NCBI GenBank assembly: GCA_020832465.1
Contig: JAFIER010000039.1
Location: forward strand, 1 to 64,000
DNA from: Bernardetiaceae bacterium
GTDB taxonomy: Bacteria; Bacteroidota; Bacteroidia; Cytophagales; Bernardetiaceae
Length of the DNA: 64,000 bases
Direction of reading: 5' to 3'
This document shows, one piece after another, positions 1 to 8,662 of the stretch (position 1 is the first letter of the stretch; every line of letters begins with the position of its first letter). The notes below the pieces were generated by a model. It saw only the letters and a list, made by a program, of their open reading frames with translations. It did not search any database and was not told the origin of the DNA. A program made the position numbers and the translations under genes.

Positions 1-23
1 TTTCTCTGAGAAATGTTATTTCT
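1..23. repeat. Right half of an AAATAACATTTCT-type palindrome cut by the window edge
   Basis: The bases read as the loop and right arm (AGAAATGTTATTTCT) of the hairpin core seen complete near 32101 and 7546. The left arm would lie outside the window. It sits just downstream of the glycosyltransferase stop codon at 45. Confidence 0.6.
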
Positions 24-44
24 AATTCCTAAACCTAATAATCT

Positions 45-1229
45 TTAATTTAGACCTCTAACCGATTTAAAAATTTCATACATACGCTGGCTATAGGCTT
101 CTACAGTAAAATTTTGCGCTACCCACTTTTGTGCTTTTTCACAAATAGGTGGTATAATTGTTGAATTTTCTATCAAAAATATCATTTGACGTGCGAGGTC
201 TTCGGAGCTGCCGTCATACACAAAACCTCTGCCGTCGGCGATAAGCTCGGCAGTCCCTGCGGTATTGCGTCCGATAAGGGGGCGCATTGCGGCCATGCTT
301 TCTACCGTAACTCGTCCCATGGCTTCGGCTTCGGAACACATAAGCGTCGCATCGCTTTGCAAATAAATCTTATCAAAAACCTTATCAATTTTTCCCCATA
401 ATTTGATTTGTTTCTCGAGTCCAAGTTGGCGAATCAGTTTTTCTATTGTTAGCACATTGCCATCACCTACAATCCAAAGCTGGGCATCGGGGTATTTTTG
501 GGTTACTGTAGCCATTGCCTTTATAGCAATATGCTGTCCTTTTTTTTCTTGAATCAATCCTACAATAGCAAAAATTTTGCTATTTTGAAAAGGCATTTTC
601 TTTTGAGATTTTTGTTTGAGGCTTTCAAATAATTCTTCGGTAGCAATCCCGTCATATACAACCTGAGTTTTTATCGCTGCATTTTTTGATGTATAATGAT
701 TGGCTATATATTGGCTCATAGCAGGGCAGATAGGCGTATTTGCCATTTTTTGATAATACTCTTCGTCATTTTTGAAGGGTAGCGTTAAATTATAATCTTC
801 TTTACACAGTTCACGCAAATGCCAAACATGAGCAATGTCCAAGGCTTTTGCTAAGTCGTACCCCAAATCCATAACCGCGCTATTCGTATAGATAATATCG
901 GGTGGATTTTTACTAAGCTTTTGGAATAAAAACTCAAAAGCCTGCTTATTTTTTTCTTTTTGATAATGTGCCTCTTTTTGATAATGATAATATTGAAACG
1001 GAACTTTAAGCATTAGCCTCGAGTACCAGCGATTTTGCATCGCCATATAAAACTCTGTAACGAGAAAAGGTACTCCCAATTCTTGTAGCTCTTTTTCAAA
1101 AATGGCATCAGAGTTGGGCAATATCACAGTTACTTCAAGATTTTGCCTTTGTAATTCGGCAATAGGCGAAAGCATCGAACGATTTGCACCATAGAGGTCT
1201 GTATAATGTGTAAAGAAGGCTATGCGCAT
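45..1229 (-). CDS. Glycosyltransferase family 4 (GT-B fold)
   Basis: A 394-residue GT-B glycosyltransferase, likely adding a sugar to a cell-surface polysaccharide or lipid-linked glycan in the cytoplasm. The N-terminus (MRIAFFTHYTDLYGANRS) has the Rossmann-like acceptor half of GT4 enzymes. The C-terminal half has the donor-site stretch IVGLIQEKKGQH, the WIVGDG strand and the EX7E-type motif EAMGRVTVE near residue 305. It is the last of three minus-strand genes; the stop of the gene upstream of it in transcription lies only 17 bases away, so one operon is likely. The sugar and acceptor cannot be told from sequence. Family call is firm, biological role inferred. Confidence 0.88.
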   Translation of the reverse strand: MRIAFFTHYTDLYGANRSMLSPIAELQRQNLEVTVILPNSDAIFEKELQELGVPFLVTEFYMAMQNRWYSRLMLKVPFQYYHYQKEAHYQKEKNKQAFEFLFQKLSKNPPDIIYTNSAVMDLGYDLAKALDIAHVWHLRELCKEDYNLTLPFKNDEEYYQKMANTPICPAMSQYIANHYTSKNAAIKTQVVYDGIATEELFESLKQKSQKKMPFQNSKIFAIVGLIQEKKGQHIAIKAMATVTQKYPDAQLWIVGDGNVLTIEKLIRQLGLEKQIKLWGKIDKVFDKIYLQSDATLMCSEAEAMGRVTVESMAAMRPLIGRNTAGTAELIADGRGFVYDGSSEDLARQMIFLIENSTIIPPICEKAQKWVAQNFTVEAYSQRMYEIFKSVRGLN

Positions 1230-1246
1230 TTTTTGAGTAGGTGTAT

Positions 1247-2200
1247 TTATTTAGAAAATATTTTTTTGATGCGTGTAATTATTTTTTTGACTTGTATTTT
1301 TAGAGGCTGTGGGATTCTACTTGTAATTTGATAACGCAATTTTAACTGCCAAGTGTCTAAAAAAAGATAAACTTCATAAAAAGTACGCAAATCTTTACTT
1401 CGGCTGACTATTATTTTCTTAGGGTGTTTAATTTCTGTTATTGTTCTAAAATGATTGATTTTGATAAAATTAGGTTTCTCCTCTGTATGCGTAGCTGCTT
1501 CCGAAAAACCAATGTTATAGGTTAGGCTTTTATTAGGCACAATAGCTACACCCTTATTTTTCCAAATGCTATATTTCCATCGGTATGCCCAAGAGTTTAT
1601 TTCACCTGTTTTTATATTTCTATGAGCATCAGTCCAAAATTTTTTTTCTATTTGATTTTTGAATATATGCTTACCCTCAAAAGTATCCGCACCTTGCATA
1701 TCAAAATCAAACTTTTGCCAAGCTCTGCGCCAAGTTGCCCATCCCCATATACGATTATAATGAGAAAAATAGTAGGTGTATTTGTCTTTAAAATCACGGT
1801 GATTAAATCCACTAATTTCCATTACTTCAGGGCTATTACGATACCTTATCAGCAATTCTTCACAATAACTAAAGAAACTTTCCCCTGCAATAACGTCATC
1901 TTCTAAAATAATGCCCTCTTCAACCTGTGAAAAAAACCAAGTAATGGCTTGGCTTACTGCTTGCTGACAGCCCAAATTTTCGGTCCTGAAAAGCGTTTTT
2001 ACTTCACAACTCCAAGTAATGCTATCCAAAACAGTAGCAATTGTTTTTTGACAAAGTTCAAGCTCTTTGCTTTTGTGTAACCGCGGACCGTCAGTAGCAA
2101 TATAAATCTGAGCAGGTTTAACTTTTGCGACATGTTGCACTACCTGTACACTTGTCTCAGGACGATTAAAGAGTAGTAATAAAATAGGGGTTTTAAACAT
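1247..2200 (-). CDS. Glycosyltransferase-like protein (GT-A fold)
   Basis: A 317-residue protein starting MFKTPILLLLFNRPETSVQV, the opening of the nucleotide-diphospho-sugar transferase group often named hemolytic protein HlpA-like. IATDGPR near residue 34 and the acidic EEGIILEDDVIAGESFF near residue 95 fit a GT-A fold with a metal-binding acidic patch. The central HYNRIWGWATWRRAW is typical of the same group. It lies 6 bases downstream of the FkbM gene and 17 bases upstream of the GT4 gene, so it is probably co-transcribed for glycan assembly. Substrate unknown. Confidence 0.8.
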   Translation of the reverse strand: MFKTPILLLLFNRPETSVQVVQHVAKVKPAQIYIATDGPRLHKSKELELCQKTIATVLDSITWSCEVKTLFRTENLGCQQAVSQAITWFFSQVEEGIILEDDVIAGESFFSYCEELLIRYRNSPEVMEISGFNHRDFKDKYTYYFSHYNRIWGWATWRRAWQKFDFDMQGADTFEGKHIFKNQIEKKFWTDAHRNIKTGEINSWAYRWKYSIWKNKGVAIVPNKSLTYNIGFSEAATHTEEKPNFIKINHFRTITEIKHPKKIIVSRSKDLRTFYEVYLFLDTWQLKLRYQITSRIPQPLKIQVKKIITRIKKIFSK

Positions 2201-2206
2201 GTTTTT

Positions 2207-3031
2207 TTATTTTGCAATAATAAAACAGCGCGAAAGGCTCGCTCGTTCTATAATTTGGGTCTCATATTTCAGAGGTAATAATATTCTTAATACATCGTGC
2301 ATAGCTTCTATATGATGCACTTCAATGAGTAATACAGGCTTGTGCTCCTGGAGTAGTTGATATGCTCCTCTTAGAACATCAGCTTCAGCGCCCTCTACAT
2401 CTAACTTAATCAAATCAGGAATAGGTACTGTTTGACTATCAATCAAATCGTCAGCTTTTACAACTTCGACTCGCTCTTCAATGAATGTAATATAAGCCTC
2501 GTCTTCTTGGGAGGGTAAAACACCTTTGATATGACTACCTGTACTTTTACTACCCTCTACATCATCGCTTATCATAAAAGAAACTAGTCCATTTGTTGCA
2601 CCTAATGCTTTATCAAAGAGCATAATATGTTGCATTTTATTACGCTTTTGATGCTTTTTAAAATGTTCAATGTTATGTGTATTAGGCTCAAAAGCAATTA
2701 CTTTTCCTTGGTCTCCTCCTACAATTTTGGCAAATACCAGACTGTTAAAACCAAAGTGAGCACCGACATCCCATATTGTTTTATTCTTCCAATTCGATAA
2801 AGGAGCAATAGCATCAAATAAAAACTCATCGTAAGTGCCTGATAGCATATCCTGCCACCCTTCAAACTTGTCTGGATTAACAAATAAGGTAATGCCTTTT
2901 GCTATACCTCTTTCAATTGTAAGCCATTCTGCAAATTCTTGTTCGTTTTTAGGAGGAGTAAAAAGTCTTCTTCTTACGCTTCTAAAGACTTGTTCAGGTG
3001 AACTTTTCCAAAGTTTTCCTAAGATGTTCAT
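2207..3031 (-). CDS. FkbM family SAM-dependent methyltransferase
   Basis: A 274-residue class I methyltransferase. IWDVGAHFGFNSLVF near residue 87 is the SAM-binding glycine loop, VIAFEPN is motif II, and LIKLDVEGAEADVLRGA near residue 208 is the FkbM hallmark. In polysaccharide loci such proteins are thought to O-methylate sugars of the glycan; here it heads a three-gene minus-strand set with two glycosyltransferases. No signal peptide. The start is the ATG at 3031; the sequence before it (3032-3250) is AT-rich and carries the promoter region shared with the divergent Uma2 gene. Confidence 0.88.
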   Translation of the reverse strand: MNILGKLWKSSPEQVFRSVRRRLFTPPKNEQEFAEWLTIERGIAKGITLFVNPDKFEGWQDMLSGTYDEFLFDAIAPLSNWKNKTIWDVGAHFGFNSLVFAKIVGGDQGKVIAFEPNTHNIEHFKKHQKRNKMQHIMLFDKALGATNGLVSFMISDDVEGSKSTGSHIKGVLPSQEDEAYITFIEERVEVVKADDLIDSQTVPIPDLIKLDVEGAEADVLRGAYQLLQEHKPVLLIEVHHIEAMHDVLRILLPLKYETQIIERASLSRCFIIAK

Positions 3032-3250
3032 AAATTATAATTTTGTGGCTACAAACTAACAATAATTCACAAAGCTAAAGTTTTCTTATCAAACTATCAA
3101 TGTTTTAACTGAAAAAATTATCTCAAACGACTCGAAAAAGTCTATGATAAAATTTTGAGTGAGTCACGGTGAGGCGTTATATCTAACAAAAACTGAAACT
3201 TTGCCAGCACAAAAAACTGTTATCTAAAAAATCAAAATTTTCAAAAACTT

Positions 3251-3820
3251 ATGCCTACCAAAACTTTATTATCTGCTACAGCCTATCTCGAGCGGGAGGC
3301 TCAAGCCGAGCACAAAAGTGAGTATTACGAAGGTGAAATTGTGAGTATGGCAGGGGCGAGCTTGGCGCATAATCGCATCATTTGGAATCTAAATCGTTTG
3401 CTTATTAGCTGTATAGATGCCGCAGGTTGTGAAATGTATTCCAGCGATGCGCTTCTCAAACTTGTGGATTGCGACCGCTATGTCTATCCCGATTTAATGA
3501 TTTTTTGCGACGAGCCAGCGCTCGATACCGAAAAGCAGCGAGGGCTCGATGTACTTCTGAATCCTACGGTTATTATCGAGGTCATGTCTCCCAGCACCGC
3601 CGAACGCGATAGGGGAGAGAAAATGAAATGCTACTTCCAGATTTCCTCTTTGCAGCAGTATTTGCTTTTGGATAGCGAAAAAGTGGAAGCCATTAGCTAT
3701 GATAAAAACCAAGCGGGTGAGTGGGTCGTACATTATGCCAATCTGTTGGAAGAAGCTGTCAAGGTTAAAGGCTGTGAGCTAAGCCTCGAAGAGTTGTATC
3801 TGAAAGTGAATTTTAGCTGA
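3251..3820 (+). CDS. Uma2 family restriction-endonuclease-fold protein (DUF820)
   Basis: A 189-residue PD-(D/E)XK-fold protein of the Uma2 family. Visible pieces in order: KSEYYEGEIVSMAGAS, HNRIIWNLNRLL, the catalytic-type YPDLMIFCD near residue 80, TVIIEVMSPST near residue 113 and EKMKCYFQISSLQQYLLLD. The D, E and K positions of the fold look intact. The family is greatly expanded in cyanobacteria and many Bacteroidota, and its function is unsettled (nuclease activity and mobile-element links have been proposed). It stands alone, followed by a strong hairpin and a MITE. Confidence 0.85.
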   Translation: MPTKTLLSATAYLEREAQAEHKSEYYEGEIVSMAGASLAHNRIIWNLNRLLISCIDAAGCEMYSSDALLKLVDCDRYVYPDLMIFCDEPALDTEKQRGLDVLLNPTVIIEVMSPSTAERDRGEKMKCYFQISSLQQYLLLDSEKVEAISYDKNQAGEWVVHYANLLEEAVKVKGCELSLEELYLKVNFS

Positions 3821-3833
3821 TGTTATAAAAAAA

Positions 3834-3880
3834 ATTAGCACTAACAAACAGTTCTGGCAGGGCTGTTAGTTAGTGCTAAA
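3834..3880 (+). terminator. Hairpin terminator after the Uma2 gene, CTAACAGTT type
   Basis: ATTAGCACTAAC pairs with GTTAGTGCTAAA around an inner ACAG/CTGT stem, 14 bases after the stop codon. There is no long T tract, but the arms are A/T ended and could work in both directions. The stem belongs to the same sequence class as the MITE cores nearby. Confidence 0.6.
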
Positions 3881-3890
3881 ATCTCCATAT

Positions 3891-4021
3891 AGAAATAACA
3901 TTTCTTTGAGGGTAGTGTATAACAAGTAATGCTTAGAACTAACAGTTCTTTGAGAACTGTTAGTTTTGAAAGACTTTGAGCATTACATCTTTAAGACTAC
4001 CTCTTTGAGAAATGTTATTTC
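3891..4021. repeat. AAATAACATTTCT palindrome split by an inserted 91-bp element
   Basis: The left arm AGAAATAACATTTCTTTGAG (3891-3910) and right arm AGAAATGTTATTTCT (up to 4021) are the two halves of a hairpin found intact elsewhere (32101-32131, 7546-7573). Between them sits family A copy 1, with the 8-base loop sequence TCTTTGAG duplicated on either side. Confidence 0.85.
3911..4001 (+). mobile_element. MITE family A, copy 1 (91 bp)
   Basis: A 91-bp non-coding element beginning GGTAGTGTATAACAAG and ending CTTTAAGACTACC. Its imperfect terminal inverted repeats match at 18 of 23 positions (6 perfect at the tip, then an AATGCT match inside). The centre is a CTAACAGTTCT/AGAACTGTTAG hairpin. 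It is flanked by TCTTTGAG at 3903-3910 and again at 4002-4009, a perfect 8-bp target duplication. It is identical base for base to the copies at 8456 (inverted) and 31928. There is no room for a transposase, so it must be mobilised in trans. Confidence 0.92.
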
Positions 4022-4233
4022 TAAGCTCTGACTTTATTAGCAATCTTTTACTGGGCAGGGGATTCGCCCTCCTCTTTTGATTTTTTTGTTTTTGTATTTA
4101 GGTTTTGAAGGACTGCAACTCGTTAGGTGAAAGCTCGGCAACAAAATAATCATTACCATACAAAAATAACGAGCGATTCTTTTGTTTATACTCATGGTAG
4201 TTTTTATTTGTAAAAAAATATAGAATACGCAGC

Positions 4234-4374
4234 CTATTTTTTGTCTCTTGCTTTGGTATGACTTTTATGTTTTGGTGTCCAAGGTTGCTTAGGTGCATAT
4301 ACGCAGCTACTAATGGTTACTGAAACAAAGAGCACAGCCAATAGGACAAGCAAATACTTTCGGATTTGTCGCAT
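4234..4374 (-). CDS. Small lipoprotein, 46 residues
   Basis: A tiny gene starting MRQIRKYLLVLLAVLFVS with a signal peptide ending in a lipobox (ISSC, Cys24). The mature part is only about 23 residues and contains APKQPWTP followed by a Lys/Arg-rich tail. It is a clear paralogue of the gene at 4511 (lipobox LASC, then APKQAWTP and a basic tail). The shared coding signature, rather than length, is the reason to call it real. It would be anchored in the periplasm or outer membrane by lipid. Function unknown. Confidence 0.7.
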   Translation of the reverse strand: MRQIRKYLLVLLAVLFVSVTISSCVYAPKQPWTPKHKSHTKARDKK

Positions 4375-4510
4375 AATTTTTTTGATTTTTAGATAAGCAA
4401 AAAAGATTTCAATTACAATCCACTATTGTGCATAGGCAAGTAAGTCTTTTATGCTGACTTATGTTTATGCTTTTGTGTAATCATAATCCTTCGATTCAAT
4501 TACAGAAATC

Positions 4511-4693
4511 TTACCAAACTTTACGGCTCATAACAGGTTTGTCATCTTTTGGCTTTGGATTTTTTTTACGTGCCATTTTACCTTTGCTGTTATTAGGAGT
4601 CCATGCTTGCTTAGGTGCATGTACGCATGAGGCGAGGCTTAGCAGCATGCCCGTAACGAATATAAGAAATAAGGCTCTGACTTTGACTTTCAT
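4511..4693 (-). CDS. Small lipoprotein, 60 residues
   Basis: Starts MKVKVRALFLIFVTGMLLSL, a signal peptide with lipobox LASC (Cys23). The mature peptide, about 38 residues, has APKQAWTP followed by a strongly basic stretch (KGKMARKKNPKPKDDK). It is paralogous to the 46-residue lipoprotein 136 bases further along the same strand, and the two may be a tandem duplication. It is divergent from adenine deaminase (ATG at 4829), with about 135 bases of shared promoter region. No known family recognised. Confidence 0.72.
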   Translation of the reverse strand: MKVKVRALFLIFVTGMLLSLASCVHAPKQAWTPNNSKGKMARKKNPKPKDDKPVMSRKVW

Positions 4694-4828
4694 ATCTTAA
4701 AATTATTGCTATATTTGTTTGAAAATAAAAAAAGGGAATAGATTGCTTTTAGATTTAGTTCTCGTAAAATCTTATTTTTCAAAAAAATAAGCCAAGATTT
4801 CACACAGAAATTAAAACCCAATCGCTTT

Positions 4829-6460
4829 ATGGTAATACGAACAAATGTAGTAAATATTGCAGAAAAGAGAATAATTCCTTCGGCTATTTTTATAGAGCAG
4901 GGAAAAATTGTCCGTATTGAAACTGCCGATGTAGAGGACTGCAAAGATTATGCCTTACCGGGCTTTATAGATGCACATGTTCACGTAGAGAGTTCGATGC
5001 TTGTACCTTTGGAGTTTGCAAAATTAGCCGTAAGGCACGGCACTGTAGCGACGGTCTCTGATCCGCACGAAATAGCCAATGTTTTGGGTAAATCAGGTGT
5101 TGATTATATGCTTTCTAATGCCGAGCAAGTACCGTTTCATTTTTTCTTTGGCGCTCCCTCTTGCGTACCTGCAACACCTTTTGAGACCTCTGGTGCAATC
5201 CTTCCCTTGGAAGATATAGAAGCTCTGCTCGATGATGATCGCATTCGCTATCTTTCAGAGATGATGAACTATCCGGCTGTTTTGAAACGTGAAGCCGAGG
5301 TTATGTCAAAAATCAAAGCAGCCTTGAGCCGTCGCAAAACTGTCGATGGACATGCGCCTGGTTTGCAGGGGGAAAAAGTACAAAAGTATGCCGATGCGGG
5401 TATTTATACCGACCACGAATGCTTTACCGAAGAGGAGGCTGTATCCAAACTTGCAGCAGGTATGAAAATTTTGATTAGAGAGGGTAGCGCTGCTAAAAAT
5501 TTTAAAGCACTCATACCGCTAATCAAACACTACGAAAACGAAATCATGTTTTGTTCTGATGATAAACACCCCGATGACCTGCTGCTTGGGCATATCAATA
5601 AGCTCGTCGCTAGAGGGGTAGCTGCGGGCTATGATTTATATAAACTGCTTAAAGCAGCCTGCCTTAATCCCATCAGACATTACGGACTCTCCGTAGGGCA
5701 ACTTCGAGAGGGCGATGATGCAGATTTTATTATTGTCGAAGACCTCCGAGATTTTGATGTTACTACAACTTATATACGCGGAGAGGCTGTATTCGCGAAC
5801 GCACAAGTGCACATGCCTTCGATAGATATTGCTATCAAAAATAAATTTGAGCTAAGACCCAAAAAATTAGAAGACTTTAGCCTCAAAGCAAAAACAGAAA
5901 ATATACAAGTTATAAAAGCCTTAGAAGGTGAGCTTATTACTGAATCTTTTACAACTACGGCTAAAATTTCGGAGGGTGGCGAAGCCATCAGCGATATATC
6001 TCGCGATTTGCTCAAAATCGCTGTTATCAATCGTTATGATAGTGATGCTGTGCCCGCTTTGGCTTTTATTCACGGTTTTGGGCTCAAGAAAGGTGCAATA
6101 GCCTCAACAGTAGCGCACGATTCGCATAATATCATTGCCATCGGTACGAATGATGAAGATTTGACAAGAGCCGTTAATTTGCTTATTGAAGCTAAGGGTG
6201 GGGTCGCTGCGGTGAGCGAAACTGAAGAAAAAATTTTACCTCTTCCCATTGCGGGTTTAATGTCTGACCAAAGTGGTGAATGGGTCGCTGCCCGTTACTG
6301 TGAGATAGATAAATTTGCCAAAACAGCATTAGGCGCAAGCCTACACGCACCTTTTATGACACTTTCTTTTATGGCACTGCTCGTTATTCCTTCGCTCAAA
6401 CTCAGCGATAAAGGACTTTTTGATGGCAGTAAGTTTGAGTTTACAGAGGTTTTTGTGTAG
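4829..6460 (+). CDS. ade: Adenine deaminase
   Basis: A 543-residue amidohydrolase that converts adenine to hypoxanthine and ammonia in purine salvage. The metal-binding HVHVESSM lies near residue 50, followed by VSDPHEIANV and the family-typical FFGAPSCVPATPFETSGA. The catalytic region has DGHAPG near residue 172, DHECF near 193 and SDDKHPDDLL near 247. The C-terminal domain has IASTVAHDSHNIIAIG, also diagnostic of Ade. Length is normal for the short form of the family. It is monocistronic, ending in a strong symmetrical hairpin at 6476. Confidence 0.95.
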   Translation: MVIRTNVVNIAEKRIIPSAIFIEQGKIVRIETADVEDCKDYALPGFIDAHVHVESSMLVPLEFAKLAVRHGTVATVSDPHEIANVLGKSGVDYMLSNAEQVPFHFFFGAPSCVPATPFETSGAILPLEDIEALLDDDRIRYLSEMMNYPAVLKREAEVMSKIKAALSRRKTVDGHAPGLQGEKVQKYADAGIYTDHECFTEEEAVSKLAAGMKILIREGSAAKNFKALIPLIKHYENEIMFCSDDKHPDDLLLGHINKLVARGVAAGYDLYKLLKAACLNPIRHYGLSVGQLREGDDADFIIVEDLRDFDVTTTYIRGEAVFANAQVHMPSIDIAIKNKFELRPKKLEDFSLKAKTENIQVIKALEGELITESFTTTAKISEGGEAISDISRDLLKIAVINRYDSDAVPALAFIHGFGLKKGAIASTVAHDSHNIIAIGTNDEDLTRAVNLLIEAKGGVAAVSETEEKILPLPIAGLMSDQSGEWVAARYCEIDKFAKTALGASLHAPFMTLSFMALLVIPSLKLSDKGLFDGSKFEFTEVFV

Positions 6461-6475
6461 GTATTGTCAGCAATA

Positions 6476-6516
6476 TTTTAGCACTAATAGTTCTGGCCGA
6501 ACTGTTAGTGCTAAAA
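6476..6516 (+). terminator. Bidirectional hairpin between ade and the J-protein gene
   Basis: TTTTAGCACTAA, then GTTC, a TGGCC loop, GAAC, and TTAGTGCTAAAA form a long near-perfect stem with T-rich and A-rich edges. It lies 15 bases past the ade stop and 26 bases before the stop of the convergent gene, so it can serve both. The stem is of the same GTTAGTGCT/AACAGTT class as the hairpin at 3834. Confidence 0.75.
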
Positions 6517-6542
6517 CTGAGTGGAAGTGAGTGTATCAATTT

Positions 6543-7442
6543 TTATTCTCTTTCACGGGCCAACTCTTCGAAGAGTTTTCTCTCTTTGTCAGATAGCTTT
6601 GTAGGGAGCTCTACTTCTATTTTAACGAATAAATCTCCCTGCAAATTAGGATTTTCATAATTAGGCATACCTTTATTAGGGATTTTAAAAATACGCCCGT
6701 TAGCAGTTTCAGACTTTATGGGAAAAGAGATTTTGCCTCCATCTATGGTTTCAACCTCTATTTTACCGCCCAATAGTGCTTTATATAGGGATACTTTTGC
6801 ATGTGTATGCAAATCATCACCTTCTCTTTTAAATTGATGGTGTGGGTCTATATGAATTTGCAAAAAAAGCTCATTATTATCGGTTTTGAGTTTTAGAATT
6901 TGACCTTCTTTGATGCCGGGCTTAATTTTAAGCCTAAGCCTTTTGTCATCAGCCTCTATAATACGACTTGTGCCTTTGTATGCTTCTGATAGCGAAATAT
7001 ATAACTCTCTGTCTGTTTTGGCACTGCTTTTATTTCCACTTACACGATTAGATACAGCTTCTCTTGCACCTCTTGTGATAGGATTATCCTTGACTTTATC
7101 AGCAATATTTTGAAAAATATCCGAAAAACGTTCGCCCAAAATATCCTTAAATTCAAAATCACGCGGGTTAAACCCACGTTTGCCCGCTTCGGGGTCGACA
7201 AAATCCCGTACTTTTTTCCAATTGTTATTGCTATCTATAAAGTCATATTTTTGTCTTTTTTTGGGGTCAGAGAGCACATCGTATGCTTCTGAAATATCCT
7301 TAAATCGTTTTTCAGCAATAAAATCATCAGGATTTCGGTCTGGGTGGTATTTTTTAGCGAGTTCGCGGTAAGCGCGTTTGATTTCTTCTGCTGAGGCTTT
7401 TTTCTTTACCCCCAATATTTTATAATAATCTTTGTATTGCAT
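6543..7442 (-). CDS. DnaJ-type co-chaperone (CbpA-like)
   Basis: A 299-residue J-domain protein that would stimulate DnaK ATP hydrolysis. The J domain covers residues 1-70 with the essential HPD at 33-35. There is no zinc-finger region, as in CbpA rather than DnaJ. The C-terminal substrate-binding part has [34 protein letters not shown] and the dimerisation end [13 protein letters not shown]. The start chosen is the ATG at 7442 ([12 protein letters not shown]). An in-frame ATG at 7517 would add 25 residues encoded by repeat family B and is rejected. Linker residues 90-150 are unusual in sequence. Confidence 0.9.
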   Translation of the reverse strand: MQYKDYYKILGVKKKASAEEIKRAYRELAKKYHPDRNPDDFIAEKRFKDISEAYDVLSDPKKRQKYDFIDSNNNWKKVRDFVDPEAGKRGFNPRDFEFKDILGERFSDIFQNIADKVKDNPITRGAREAVSNRVSGNKSSAKTDRELYISLSEAYKGTSRIIEADDKRLRLKIKPGIKEGQILKLKTDNNELFLQIHIDPHHQFKREGDDLHTHAKVSLYKALLGGKIEVETIDGGKISFPIKSETANGRIFKIPNKGMPNYENPNLQGDLFVKIEVELPTKLSDKERKLFEELARERE

Positions 7443-7480
7443 ATTCTTATTAAAGTTCAAGTTTTTTGTCTCTGTTGATA

Positions 7481-7598
7481 TACCACTGTACATTTTTCCA
7501 TAGCGTGGGGTTTGCAAAGCCCATGCTATGGAAAAATGGGCTTAGCAATAACATTTCTTTGAGAAATGTTATTGCTGGCTAGCGAATGTCTAGTAGTA
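7481..7598. mobile_element. MITE-like repeat family B, copy 1
   Basis: Ends TACCACTGTACATT and AATGTCTAGTAGTA are imperfect inverted repeats. Inside are two hairpins: CCATAGCGTGGG...CCATGCTATGG, and GCAATAACATTTCTTTGAG...AAATGTTATTGC. The same architecture recurs at 18330, 32036, 56979 and 62311. No exact target duplication is seen here. It lies between the J-protein start and the acyltransferase stop. Confidence 0.75.
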
Positions 7599-7631
7599 GG
7601 GTCTATGTTAAACGTAAGTTTTAAGATTTTG

Positions 7632-8411
7632 TTACCTTTCTCTTGTCCAGTAGATATTTTCTTTGATAACTTTAGCTGGAATTCCTGCTATAATGCTTTG
7701 CGAAGGAAAAGTTCCGCTGGCAATACTTCCCGTAGCGACGATACTTCCTTCATTGATTTGCGTACCCTTTAATAGGGTAGCTTTTGCACCTATCCATACG
7801 TGGTCGCTGATGAGAATATTTTTAGCTTTATTGATACGCTCATGAGTTGTGCGGTCGTAAATGGCATGCGAATCGCCCGTGCGCAATGTAATTTCGTTTG
7901 AAAACATACAATCTAAACCTGTTTGAATCTGCGAACCCACTTCCGTAACGGCAAACTCAACGCCTTCTGTTGTGTTTTTATCGCCTATGCGTATGCAACC
8001 CTTATTGTCTTCTATCAACAGTAGGCTATTTTTGAGCCTTGAAAAACTGCCAATAAAGATTTGACAATCATTGGCTTTGATTTCTATCTCTACATTTTGT
8101 AAACCTACATCTTGGTCAATATGAATTTCGTTATTCGCACCTTTAATTTTCAGACTACCGCTCTTGATAAAGCTAATTTTACCCAAATAAATTTGATTTT
8201 GATTGCCTTGCACTTGGCACTTCCAACTTTGAATATTAAGCCCACCCTCTGATATAATTTTGTTGTTGATTCCTTGGCATACAATCGTACTATTTTGCAT
8301 CAAATCGCTATTGGCAAGATTGAAGGCATTATTTTGATGCAACTGCCATTGGTTGCTAAACCAAAATCTTTGTACCCATTTAGTACTTTTGATATAATGT
8401 TTGATTTGCAT
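7632..8411 (-). CDS. Left-handed beta-helix (hexapeptide) acyltransferase
   Basis: A 259-residue protein with the WbbJ/LacA-type acyltransferase end: HAIYDRTTHERIN, ILISDHVWIGAKATLLKGTQI and GSIVATGSIASGTFPSQSIIAGIPAKVI near residues 185-250 are hexapeptide turns. The preceding 160 residues are a long parallel-beta series (repeated N-x-I/V-x-I patterns). It probably acetylates a sugar in a surface glycan. The ATG at 8411 (MQIKHYIK) is chosen over a GTG 18 bases upstream. No related glycan genes adjoin it. Confidence 0.82.
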   Translation of the reverse strand: MQIKHYIKSTKWVQRFWFSNQWQLHQNNAFNLANSDLMQNSTIVCQGINNKIISEGGLNIQSWKCQVQGNQNQIYLGKISFIKSGSLKIKGANNEIHIDQDVGLQNVEIEIKANDCQIFIGSFSRLKNSLLLIEDNKGCIRIGDKNTTEGVEFAVTEVGSQIQTGLDCMFSNEITLRTGDSHAIYDRTTHERINKAKNILISDHVWIGAKATLLKGTQINEGSIVATGSIASGTFPSQSIIAGIPAKVIKENIYWTRER

Positions 8412-8455
8412 AAAATTTAAAATACGCACCTGAGAAAAAAATTAGATAAAAAATG

Positions 8456-8546
8456 GGTAGTCTTAAAGATGTAATGCTCAAAGTCTTTCAAAACTAACAG
8501 TTCTCAAAGAACTGTTAGTTCTAAGCATTACTTGTTATACACTACC
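8456..8546 (-). mobile_element. MITE family A, copy 2 (91 bp, inverted)
   Basis: The reverse complement is identical at all 91 positions to the copies at 3911 and 31928. It is flanked by AAAAAATG at 8448-8455 and 8547-8554, a perfect 8-bp target duplication different from those of the other copies. It lies 45 bases upstream of the acyltransferase start, so it may affect that promoter. Confidence 0.92.
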
Positions 8547-8580
8547 AAAAAATGCACCCATTTTTGTTTGTATAAGAATT

Positions 8581-8652
8581 AGAACTAACGGTTTGCGAAA
8601 ATCTGTTAGTTTTGAAGCTACCTAAGTCAATCGCCCCACTTGAGTTGCACCC
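8581..8652. repeat. Repeat family C, right-end fragment
   Basis: AGAACTAACGG...CTGTTAGTTTT hairpin core followed by GAAGCTACCTAAGTC and a degenerate right end, CCCACTTGAGTTGCACCC. This matches the right ends at 18050, 30532 and 25433. The expected left end is not recognisable. It ends 11 bases before the stop of the next gene. Confidence 0.65.
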
Positions 8653-8662
8653 TAATAAGTAC

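Noticed and set aside
4098-4298. 66-residue minus-strand frame
   Set aside because: It overlaps out of frame the 46-residue lipoprotein at 4234-4374, which has a lipobox and a paralogue next door, so the longer frame is a shadow in part. The rest lacks features.
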